This document shows positions 12,100-22,459 of a stretch of 64,000 nt of DNA, piece by piece. The position numbers and the translations under genes are program-made. The notes under the pieces are model-generated. The model made no database searches and had not been told where the DNA came from. It was given only the letters and a program-made list of their open reading frames with translations. Source of the stretch: Hofstenia miamia. Its lineage: Eukaryota; Xenacoelomorpha; Acoela; Hofsteniidae. The stretch lies in the NCBI GenBank assembly GCA_900660155.1, contig CABFPE010000210.1, forward strand, positions 1,090,148 to 1,154,147, given 5' to 3'. Position 1 is the stretch's first letter, and every line of letters starts with the position of its first letter.

Positions 12100-13128
12100 T
12101 CATTAGTCTTTGTTTATTTGAGTTCTTAATAATTAGGGCTTTAGAAATCTTAGTATTAGGTGTTTTCATAATGATCTTAAAATTATTCATGTCTGCTCGA
12201 TGTTGGTGAGTATAAATTTCGGAATTTAATTGCCCTGATAGATGTTCATTAACCCGAGTTTCAAGATGTCGCTTTGTTTCACCGATGTAAGAATGGTGTC
12301 ATTCTTCACATGTAAACTTGTATACAATTGATGAAACAAGCATCTTTTGAATCGGATCTTTACTGCGAAATATATTACAGGTCTTCTTAGTTTCTAATAT
12401 TGGTCTTATTCTTGTGTAATTAAATTTCGCATTAATTTTCTTTATTCTTAGATTTAGCAGTTGTTGGGGCTCTTAAATATATGGCAACTTCCAATGTATT
12501 GGTTCTTTATCATTAGATTGATCTTGGTTACATATTACTTCAGGTTTCTTTGTTAGCAGTTGATCAACATACATCTTAATTTATCGATGTGGATAGCCAT
12601 TGTTTTCCAAAATTTCATATAATTCAGATATTGATTAGATTAAATTCTGGTAATTTGAAGAAATTTTGATTATACGATTAAGTAAGCATTCGATGGTCTT
12701 AATTTTATACTTTGAATCACAATATGAATGAAATGGAATGTAAAGATTGGTATTTGGTATTTTAGTTTCTTAGGAATGGTTATTGTACGTTATTGCAACC
12801 GTAGGAATGGTTATTGTACGTTATTGCAACATCCAGAAAATTTAATTTATTGTTCACCGGGTATTCAATTGCAAATTGTAACTCTTTTAAGCAATTATTC
12901 ATAAAGTTCTTAAAATTTTCGACATCATCTTAGTTTTCGAATATAGTAAAAATGTCATCAACATATCTATGATATGCAATGGGCTTTGTGATTTTTAAGA
13001 CATAAATATTCTTTTCGATGATAATAAATAAAATTTAACATAATATGGAATGGAAATAAGCCTATCAGTGCCCGACGCAATCGATTGTAATTGTGCACAC
13101 CAGATTCCCGTGTGTAGCACCTGTATCC
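12100..13128 (-). pseudogene. Penelope-like element with GIY-YIG endonuclease, copy 2
   Basis: On the minus strand the RT C-terminal half (YHRYVDDIF, LNFLDV; about 13,040-12,430) is followed by a GIY-YIG-type endonuclease end at about 12,330-12,120: VYKFTCEECHHSYIGETKRH, then TRVNEHLSGQLN. The Cys pair plus YIGET and an EH are characteristic of the endonuclease of Penelope-like elements. Several in-frame stops make the copy inactive. Compared with 759-1,450 it has a 31-bp tandem duplication near 12,783-12,830, and it ends at a single N (13,129) next to (TA)n. It adds the endonuclease that copy 1 lacks. Confidence 0.8.
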
Positions 13129-13129
13129 N

Positions 13130-13149
<20 letters not shown>

Positions 13150-13162
<13 letters not shown>

Positions 13163-13760
13163 GGTTGAATTTCTCTTTTCAACAGTGAACTTCAATTCTT
13201 CAACACATCCATTAATATGTTTTAAGAAATTATCTATATCATTAGATCTTTCAAAAATAACAAAAATATCATCGACATATCGAGGCGTTCGCTATATTCT
13301 TTAATTTTCAAATGTTGATTGAACAATGTCAATTGCAAAGCAAACCATTGTTTGTCACAAGGGAGATCCCATGGCAATGCCTTCAATTTATTCATATATA
13401 ATATTGTTGAATTTGAATTTTACACTTAAGCAGGCAATATCTAATAGTTTTCCTAAAACATGGTGCGAAATTGGAATTTGATCTTCTGTTATTAATGAAA
13501 GGAATATATTCAATTGTCCCTTTTACTGGAATGTTTGTGAATATTGACTTCACATCGTAGCTTGCCATGATTTTCTACTTTTATCCTTGTTGATTTCAAA
13601 GACATCTTGTGCAATTGTACTAGAAAATCAAACGTATCTGTTAATTTAAACCCCTTGGGTACAAATTGTTTCAATAACTTTTCAATTATCCAACCACTGT
13701 AATAAACTAAAGGTTGCTAAATATAACATATATATGGAACAAAATCAGAAGGAATCACCT
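13150..13760 (-). pseudogene. Second Penelope-like family, RT core
   Basis: The minus strand encodes SYDVKSIFTNIP (motif A region), then EGIAMGSPL and RYVDDIFVIFERSND (motif C), ending near NGCVEELKFTVEKRN. These are diagnostic of Penelope-like RT. Frames shift between motifs and stops intervene. The RYVDDIF region is a different sequence from that of the neighbour at 12,100-13,128, so two families lie side by side, separated by (TA)n and an N. Confidence 0.8.
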
Positions 13761-14086
13761 GATAGGGGAGTATCTCCTCTTTCACGTACATTTTAAGACC
13801 TGTCTCATTAATTCGTGCGATTGCACTAATGCTCTAACACCGGTGCTAGCAATGCCGCAATCATGACATTGTTCATGGCTGCCTCAAAGGGTCTTAATTC
13901 ACAAAGTGAACCAGTTGAGTTGAGGTTAATTGTTATTTCTATGACTTCTAGATCACCTTATTATCTGAACATTAGGCGAGAATTGAAAACTTATTTTAGA
14001 AATCGGAATTTTCACAGAAAAATAGATTATCTTTTCAAATACCTATTTTAGAATTTAGTAGAAATGTTCGCACACGTTCACTAATA
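13761..14086. other. Short unexplained stretch
   Basis: A 62-codon frame on the plus strand (13,863-14,051) contains no recognisable motif. It may be further decayed Penelope sequence. Confidence 0.3.
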
Positions 14087-14940
14087 GGGTAACTGTGGGG
14101 AAAACGGAACAGTAGGAAAAACGGGACAGTATATTGAAATAGAACTCCCATGTGAGGTAGGTTTGTTGTGTTCTACCACAAGTCATTTTGTTGTTACAGA
14201 TTGACGAGTTCTCCGAAAAATATATCAAGTTGTTTATAAAACACATTTAATTTATTAAAAAGGAACGATATTTTGGAAAGGTGAGTTCACTGTTTGATCT
14301 TTTTGTCATTATATAAAAGCATGAATCATGAATATTTTTTAAGTGAAGTAGGGATCCTCAGTGAGGCTTTTAAAGTGCTACTTTACCCGCAATAACATGA
14401 CGTCTTGTAAATTATTATGGTGAGATACTAAAAAATTTTGATAAGAAAATTTAGAAGAAAGGCATTAAAAAATGACTTACAGTACATTAACCATATATGT
14501 GTTATTAGAGTAACTTGGCAGTTTAGTGCAAATATGAGTATCCATATAGAAGTCACTTTTCCATGCATTTTTCTTATTTTCATAAGGTTTTATTTTCTGA
14601 CAATATAGGGAAAGATGTCTTATGTAAAATTATTGTATCAACCTCTTTAACCTAGTATTTACCTGTTTTATTGTTTAATTAAACAGTCTTTAAGAATTAG
14701 ATGAAATACATTTAGTAATCCTTAGAATATTTCTAACTTTGTGTAGAGTCCCATATTACCTTTATCTTTAGGGAAATTGATTGAATACAACAGACTAAGG
14801 GAGGGGTTATTACAAAATTGTTTTATAATCTTTTTAATTACAGACATGTGATCATTTGTTAAAAAACCAATGCACAAAAACATTTTGTGGATTTTACTTC
14901 ATGTTGAATAACTAAGTGTCACATTTTCCCTACAGTTACT
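14087..14940. mobile_element. DNA element with TIRs, about 855 bp, non-coding
   Basis: The left end starts GGGTAACTGTGGGGAAAACG and the right end reverse-complemented starts AGTAACTGTAGGGAAAATG, matching over about 20 bases. The flanks are ATA on both sides (CTAATA before, ATAGAT after), so a short TA-containing target duplication is possible. There is no transposase frame inside. Superfamily uncertain. Confidence 0.5.
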
Positions 14941-14949
14941 ATAGATGTG

Positions 14950-17286
14950 TTCAAAAAACGATTAATAACTTCAAGCAGAAGCAATTCCTTAGCAAACGTT
15001 TATCTTAAATTATTCAGGAATTTTGTCAAAATCTATGATGACCTCTTCAAAAATATGTCAAGCGCTCATAACTCACGAACTAATAACAATGTCCAAAATC
15101 TGAAAATACAACATAGAAGAGTAGTGCATGTTTTAAAAATTAGTTCTGTCGTGAGCAATTGTAGGCGCCGTAATCTCTGAATTTCTGCTGGGTGCTCCTC
15201 AATGAGCTTGGGTGGACTGTTCTTTGAGTGAATTCAAGAATCGGAATATCCATCGGAAAGTAATGGAAAATTATAACTTAGAGAATGCAGACAAGACGGG
15301 TTTTCTTCTGTACGTAAGTAATATTTAATGAAAAAATATTTTTTAAAAATAGTGGTCTTTAGTGTTGTATCCTACCCAAAGATTCTGTTTGCAAATTTTT
15401 TATGCTAAATTAGCATGTATATTATGCTCATTGACAAGGTCAAAACATAAAAAAAATATTTGTAATGAATAATATTCTCAATCTCGTTTATGAAATTCTG
15501 CAAGAATTTGTTATTGAGGGGGCCAAATATTCCTAAGAAATGAAGAAATTTTTTTCTTGGAAGCTTTCTAAATACCTTAGAATGGCAATGTAATGCAAGG
15601 AAATAACGCTAGCAAAAAGTGTTGTGCGTCTCAAAGCTCTTCTGAAAAACGAACGTGTTAATATTAAATTGAAAGCCTCGCATTGCAATTCAAAACAGCA
15701 AAATACTAAAAACAAAATCTAAAAAATTTTCTTTTCAGAATATTGGGGAAGCCAAGGTCACCTGCCCCCTCGACATGATCTCTGCCTTGATTCATAATAA
15801 AATTCCTCATGTCAAAAAACAGAAAATTTGGTTTCTAAAATATTTGGGTTCGGATTTTCAGTTTCTTTTTAATTAATCCCTATCTCTCTATGCAGGATCT
15901 TTTTCACAAAATTAGTGAATTGCTAAGCCCTCTCTTAAGAGGTGATAGAATACACTTACATAAATGTGATAATGACAAAAGCGTTTTTTTAGCAAAATTT
16001 ACATTATTTGACACTGAAATTTTGGAAGAAAATTTGTCAAGATTCATTGCTCTTTTCTGGTTCTGCTGACAATATTAATTTAAAGTAAAAAAACAGATAA
16101 TAATAAAATATTTCAGGGTAGATTTTGTTCCTCTGACATTAGACGGCCTCATTACCTGAGCACTAGGATGGAAAGAATTTGAATGATTTTACAAAAATTC
16201 TTATTTGCATGTCCTTCAAACACAAGATTAAAATTTGACACAAATCTTCATCATTTGTTGAAGTTTTCCGGAATATATATATATATATTCATATGGACCC
16301 CAATGAAACAAAAATAGGGTATGAAGCAAAACGAAAAATTTGCTTGAATGCGATTAATTTTTCAGTAACGTTGGGAAGGACAGGATGCTTAGTGGATTTC
16401 AATTTAAAAAAATTGAAGTGACAATCGGGATGCATTTTTTGTATTTCAAATTCGAATACGAATATTCAGGCAGTAGATTCGTCAATACGAATTCCAATCC
16501 AAAATTGAATTTCTATTGCACATACATTTGTTGTTAAAATAGTTATTGTTAAAAAGAACTTTGAAACATGAAAAACCTAACAGGTCATTATCAACAATGG
16601 AAGAATTTAATTGAGAGAGTTTTCCTGCGAAATTATTTTTGCCTAAAATATTTCACTAACGAATTTCCAATTTGTTATACGCCCTTGAAGATTTTCATCA
16701 TAGTCTACTATTGTTTCTCTGCATAGGTAGTCTAGGACAATTCCATAGACTTCTTAGTACGTATTCAATAGCGATACCTCTACACCTCTCCATATTCTCC
16801 ACTGGGAATTGACAGCTTACTGTAAGATGGTGCGAATTGTTCCGCTTCTGCACAAGCTCACTTTAGTAATAATACAAAAGAATGTGTTTTAGAATATCCT
16901 TTTATAAAACAATCTGTTTGAATTGTGATTACATTTGCTGACTTCCATTTTGTTTTTTGTCATGCCCTACAATTTATAGTAGGCAGTGACAGTCTTAGAA
17001 AACAAGAGACATAAACCAACCCTAGCAGCCATTTTAAGTGGGCTTATACTTCTTAACAAAGAACTTGGATTTGCAGCCACTTTGCAACCAGATAATTCCC
17101 TTACACAACCAATTTTCAAAATAACTTAAGATGTGTGCTTGAAGCTTTTATGTTCAATATACAATTTTGATATTTTCAGTTGATCAGAAATCCATTCACA
17201 TTATTGCAATCAATGAGCAGAATTTTCTATTTTATGTGCGCCTTCAAATTTGGGACCTTCGAAAATCACTGTATGATATATATATG
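14950..17286. other. AT-rich stretch without recognised gene
   Basis: No coding signal. A 77-codon frame at 14,947-15,180 overlaps a region loosely similar to 2,340-2,450, so it is more likely an old repeat. Confidence 0.35.
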
Positions 17287-17365
17287 TAGGGTAGTTGAGA
17301 AGTAACGCAAATATTTTCATTGCTTTTTGCTGAAAATAATTACATTACTTCTGAACCACCCTGTA
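17287..17365. mobile_element. Minimal foldback MITE, mariner-type ends
   Basis: Within about 75 bases the left arm AGGGTAGTTGAGAAGTAACG and the reverse complement of the right arm, AGGGTGGTTCAGAAGTAATG, are inverted repeats (about 25 bases each). The loop is only about 25 bases and TA lies at both outer edges. The terminal AGGGTGGTTCAGAAGTA resembles Tc1/mariner ends. Confidence 0.55.
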
Positions 17366-18342
17366 TATCAGAGATGCAATCGGATCGGATCTTCATTTTG
17401 AGAATCTTTCGATCTGTTTCAGATCCAAAATTTTTTGAAGCTTGTGTATTTGTACATTTTATAAATTACGCACATTTTTACATTGAATCCCAATTTAAGT
17501 GTGTTAATAATCTCAATCTGAGTGAAATATTGTAATTGAATTTTATTTTTCATACAACAGGTTTCGCGGTATTCTTTTTAACAACTTATAAAATTAGTGT
17601 TGAATACTTCAAATCTGAAAATGCAATTCATGTTAGCCATCACATAAGATGAAATAGTAAAGCCGCCAAAAACATTTGTTTGTACAAACTTTCAAATGGA
17701 AATGGAAATATGTATGTCAAAGAAAAAGCACAGAACACAGAGAAGCAAGTGGAATAACTTAGCTTTTGCAAACACTGCCAAAATATACTAATATAATTTC
17801 GGATACTCTTCAATCAAATATCTCATTTAAATATGCACTCTAAGCAACTTGCAATGCCAAGATCAACTTAGTACTCAGAAAGTTTGTCATGATTATAATC
17901 ACTAATACAAAAATGTTTATGGAACCATACCGTCGACATACTATTAATAGGGTATTAACATATTTAATGTTGCTGTTATATAATTTAAAATTTTTAATCT
18001 AATTTAGTATCCAATTTCAGTAAAATTCAAAATTTATATTTAAATCTCAAATTTTGTTTGAAAAATTCATTTTTCTATCACGGATTTTAATACACTCTAC
18101 AACATTTTTTTTAATGTCTTGCAAAATATATTTTGGGTTTGTTCTTTAATTTGTCATTATTTGTGTTATTCTTGTTTTCATCGCTTTAGCTGCAATTTTG
18201 AAGTAAATTTACTATTATATTATATCTTATATTATTATTATTATATCTTGTTTGAAACAACTTTAATTCATAGTTACATTGCAAAGTGGTTATTTTTTAA
18301 TTTTGACACAAATAATTTATTCGGGAGGTGATACTTTTTTTA
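17366..18342. other. AT-rich stretch without recognised gene
   Basis: Only low-complexity open frames were seen. Confidence 0.35.
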
Positions 18343-18560
18343 TAAGAATGAAGAATCACCTACAGAAGCTGCAAAGTTTAATACTTTGCATGACAACATG
18401 AAAACCCGTTTAATATACAATCAGTTACAAGCCTAATAGAGGAATTTGAAGATAAAGGCAGTGACTTAGAAAAGTCTAAGAGTGGTAGAACATGCAAGAG
18501 GCAATCAGATACATCGCATTCGAGTTACTCTATAACGCAGTGGAAAATTTGGTTGATTGA
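18343..18560 (+). pseudogene. Mariner-like transposase N-terminus (DUF4817 type)
   Basis: The plus strand encodes FYKNEESPTEAAKFNTLHD, then a gap with stops, then LIEEFEDKGSDLEKSKSGRT. This is the helix-turn-helix pattern of the DUF4817-type transposases of the Tc1/mariner group (YxNxxSxTxAxRxxRxxH, then FExxGSxxxxxxSGR). The rest of the transposase is missing here. Confidence 0.5.
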
Positions 18561-19065
18561 ACGGTCATTTTGATTGCAAGAAAACGATTGCATATTGAAT
18601 ATTAATCTTGCATTTTTTCTAAACATGAAATACCTAGGTACTTTATCACCAACCTATATATATATATATATATATATATTATTAATATTTTACTATTTTT
18701 TAAATTTACATTAAGAAATCACAAACTATTTATGAATTTCATTTATGTTTAATAGTTTTTACTGTTATTGGGACAATTGTGAAAAATTTCATGTTAAATT
18801 TAGGCACCGATCTTAGAATAAATTTGAGGTAATACATTTATGTCATCTAGTAATTTTACGACTTTTTATTGATAGTAGCTGCTTCTAATATTATGTTAAA
18901 TTTCATTTGAATTACAACTTTAAGGATCCAATTTATTCTTTCGATTATTACAGGAAAAACTAAAAAAATGTTAAATTATAATCATTGCAAAAATTATCAT
19001 CATTGATACCACAACCTTATCTATTCTTAGACAACAATCAACATGAAATATGTTTTTGCATTGTA

Positions 19066-19330
19066 CAGCGTGTGCGAAAAGTGATTGTGCAGCAAAATGA
19101 CAGAGAAATATACTTAGCAATATCTTAAAAACGATTCTGAAAATGTACACCAACGACTTCTAGACCCGCTTTCAATCGTTTTTGCATGTTGGAGAATATC
19201 ATTTTCGAAGTTTAGAGAGCATTATGTTATCGTAGTTTGAATCGACAAAATGGTGTGTCTATTCCTATAGAAATCTTTTTCCCTCAGAGAGCTCCATGAG
19301 AAAAAATCAACTGTCATGTGACAAAGATGA
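19066..19330 (-). pseudogene. Mariner-like transposase C-terminus with terminal repeat
   Basis: The minus strand encodes DFFSWSSLREKDFYRNR followed after about 30 residues by SNMQKRLKAGLEVVGVHFQN, the end of a DUF4817-type mariner-like transposase (DFFLWGxLKDxVYxxR, then C-terminal GxHF). Just beyond it, at 19,066, comes a likely terminal repeat, TACAGCGTGTGCGAAAAGTG. It lies on the opposite strand to the N-terminal piece at 18,343, so the two are probably different copies or an inverted remnant. Confidence 0.5.
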
Positions 19331-19674
19331 TGGAAATATGAAGAATAGGCGGTGAAATGATTGAAAAGATTATTCAAAGTTTTCAGGATCAACTGAGAAT
19401 AAATACATGAAGTGCTAGTCAAATATAATTCAGATGCTGTTTGTGTCTAATTGGCAAAGGTTCAACCTAATATGGCACAAATGTAGGGGTCGCTTTCGAA
19501 CCCCACCAAAAGATTGACTATTAATCGAGAATTCATAAAATTGTTCCTATTTGGAAAACATTCATTGCAATGCTAAATATAACTGACAAAGCAAATTTTG
19601 CATTTCCCAAATGCAAATATAGAAACTGTATTTTTATATTGAACAAATATTGAGACAATCATAGTTGTGCTTTC

Positions 19675-19835
19675 AAGAGAAATATCTATTACCAACATTG
19701 TCGATCGTGTACTCTAGCTACTTAATTGGATGCAGAGTGTGATTTAACCTGTCACCAATGTTCTTCCTTAATGGTCAACTTTCAATATTTCCATTAGTTT
19801 TCCCATAATACTTCTACTCTTCTATTTTCCATCAG
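19675..19835 (-). repeat. Dispersed non-coding repeat, copy 2
   Basis: Inverted copy of 2,930-3,095, with the same central TGTCGATCGTGTACTCTAGC word. Unclassified. Confidence 0.65.
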
Positions 19836-20289
19836 TCAAATGGTTATGTTTATTGGAATTTCATCTTTAACAGTATATTTATTGCAAGATTTCCTTTTTC
19901 GTTTTAAAGTGAATTTTACATATCATTTCCTTAATCAATTGATAGAAACACATGGAGGATGCAACAGAATCAAAATGATTACTATAGTAGGAATATTACA
20001 ATTGTTTTGGAGGCTAGTTTGTTATTTAGCTTAAATAGATTAAGTAAGGCCAGGACGAAATCTCAGTCGTGCTTAAGTGAGTGACCAAAAGTAAATTTAT
20101 TTTTAAAATATTGAGAACTTGACCCTAAAAATGTATTTTAATTTGTTAAATTTTTTACAGAAAAAATTGTATTTAGCCAATCAAAGTCAAAGTTGAAAAT
20201 GTAGGCTCTTTTCACATCGGAAATTTTAGGGATTGTTAAGAACTATTAATTCTAGATTGTGGATCAAGTCGAAATTTTCTGGTGAAAAT

Positions 20290-21150
20290 TAGTGTTGGTG
20301 GAAAGTCGGGGGCTACTGAAGCAGTCGACAGACTGATGAGTGGGTGAATCCACGATCCGATCGGACCTTACCCTTGAAGTGTACCACTAAGTCTGGCGTG
20401 ATCGTGAGAAACCTCTGGCGCCTCTGGCGATAAAGTGCTGACTTGTGTTGTGTCTGATCAGCAGGGGGAAGCCGACGGCCGAACTTCAGTTGAGAGGGTT
20501 GCGCCTGTCCCGCTTTGGCCAACTAAGGCTACTAGCAGTGGTAACTTTCATCAGGGCGCCTGCTGGCTGCTATAAAGATCCGTAAGAAACTATATCGGGA
20601 GTTATGCTGCACTGAGTGCAAAGCATCGGCGGGGGAATTGAAATTAAAATACGTCGGGATCATAACAACCTGTGACACAGCAAAGCTGCCTCACAGAAGG
20701 CACAGCAAACGCTGGCCTAGGCCTATCTCATAAGCCAGAGACAAGTAGTTATCCCAGTATGATTACCTCATGAGACCCACTCATTACTGGCACCAGTAGA
20801 AGTCTTGTTTACCACTGTGTCGACATCTGTCTACCCAAATCTGAACAGACAGGCTTCTCGACCGTTACCACCCCTATATGTAAAAAGTACACATGGTGGC
20901 ACTTTCTATTACCCTGGTTTGAACGTCTGATGCAGGTGTGGTTCGTACAACGACGCGCCCTTTGAGTGTTGGTTATTAATATCCAGGAACCACCGCGAGG
21001 ATGTACTTGCTAGGATGATTTCCGCATAGCCCTTACAGTTGGAAAGTATTGCTTTGTGCACCTCAAATCACAAAACATATCCCTCACGTAACCACAAGTG
21101 ATGGAATCCTGGTAAATGGAGCTATGTTTACAGCTATTTGCTGCAGAAGG
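20290..21150. other. GC-rich block of unknown nature
   Basis: About 860 bases with near-balanced base composition in a roughly 30% G+C background, and CpG is not depleted. No long open frame spans it (best 69 codons, minus strand, 20,522-20,313, without motifs). The sharp contrast with both sides suggests an inserted element, such as a retrotransposon 5' UTR or SINE-like sequence, or a conserved non-coding exon. No pol III box pair, rRNA or tRNA motif was recognised. Confidence 0.45.
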
Positions 21151-21869
21151 TAAAACCTCATAATCCAATATGTTAATACTTCTTCATCGAAGACCAAGTC
21201 CAGATTCCTATAATGCTCCTAAAATAGAGAATCAATACATTTCACGGACCAAAAAATGAGCTAAAGTAAGAGTCGACGGGCTGTCGAGGGAATGATATCG
21301 ATAAGCTCAATTTTATCATAATGTGCACTTCTATGTAATTATTATTAAGCCTTTAATATGTAACGAGACCAGCTAACTGTACTATGCTTACCACCATTTG
21401 GTCAACTAGTAATTAGTTGTCTCAACTGATTCATGTTAATTAATTCACTTACTAATCCATGAAATCTAATAGAAATTTATACGTAATCACTTTATCAATC
21501 ATTCCAAAGTTGATAAGATCAATCATTTTTATATTTATTTTAGCTTAACTCCATATTGAAAAAAAATTCAATTATAAAAGATATTTTAGTCGTTTGTTAG
21601 TTGGATTTTGAGAGTTATTTTAGAAAAATTTTATACATATAATTAAATTTTCAAACAAATTTAATGAGTTCAGATAGATGTTATTCCTGGTGCAAATTTT
21701 CTAAACAATAGAAAAAAATATAACTTTGTATTGACACAATAAAGGTGTTAATTGGACAGAAGCGTCATTCCCCAGATGGCATTTATCACTACAAAGTATT
21801 GACAACTAACGAAATTTAATTTTCAAATGTAGTGACTTAGCATCTACTTCTAGTTAATCGACTAATAAT

Positions 21870-22300
21870 TTTGTATAGAATGGAGACCAGGCCTACAGAA
21901 AGCATGCGGTTATTGCGGATCTTAGATGTGAGCCCATTATTAAATCAAATATTCAAAATTTGAAACCAAACTACGAAGCATAAATATATAGTCGTTATAT
22001 TGACAATATCTTTTGCTTAAGCTGGATCAAATTTAAATATTAGAGCGCGAAAATAATAAAGTTATATTTTTTGATTCACAACTCCTAGAACAAAAGAAAA
22101 ATTGAATCAAAATAGCATGTTAAATCTCACAAAATCAATACCATTATTTACTACATTATCATTTTTCACCAATCTTACTGAAGTAAGAGACAAACTTTTT
22201 CAATAAATGATTGGTATCCTCACCATCTCATAAGAAAATGCTTAGACCGATTTGTAATAAATAATATAAACAACAAAATATACACTACTTAAAAGCAAGT
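21870..22300 (+). pseudogene. Probable Penelope-like RT remnant
   Basis: The plus strand reads YSRYIDNIFCLSW, a degenerate RYVDDIF motif, then VIFFDSQ (compare NFLDV), FSPILLK, and DWYPHHLIRKCLDRFV, which fits the NGYP segment of Penelope-like RTs. Stops are frequent. A third, older family member is likely but not certain. Confidence 0.4.
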
Positions 22301-22459
22301 ATTGATGCTTACCACATATTGAAGAAAAGAAATATTCCTAAAACAACAACTTCCAAAAATTAACAGAAAACTTATCAATTATGAAAAAAAATATTTCCAA
22401 CTTTTACATCAACAAAAACTTTATCTTTTTTCATAAATATATCTGTATTTAGTTTTAGA

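Noticed and set aside
12967-13304. Open frames with IYIYIYI runs
   Set aside because: Translated (TA)n microsatellite next to Penelope-like fragments. The true RT frames are different.
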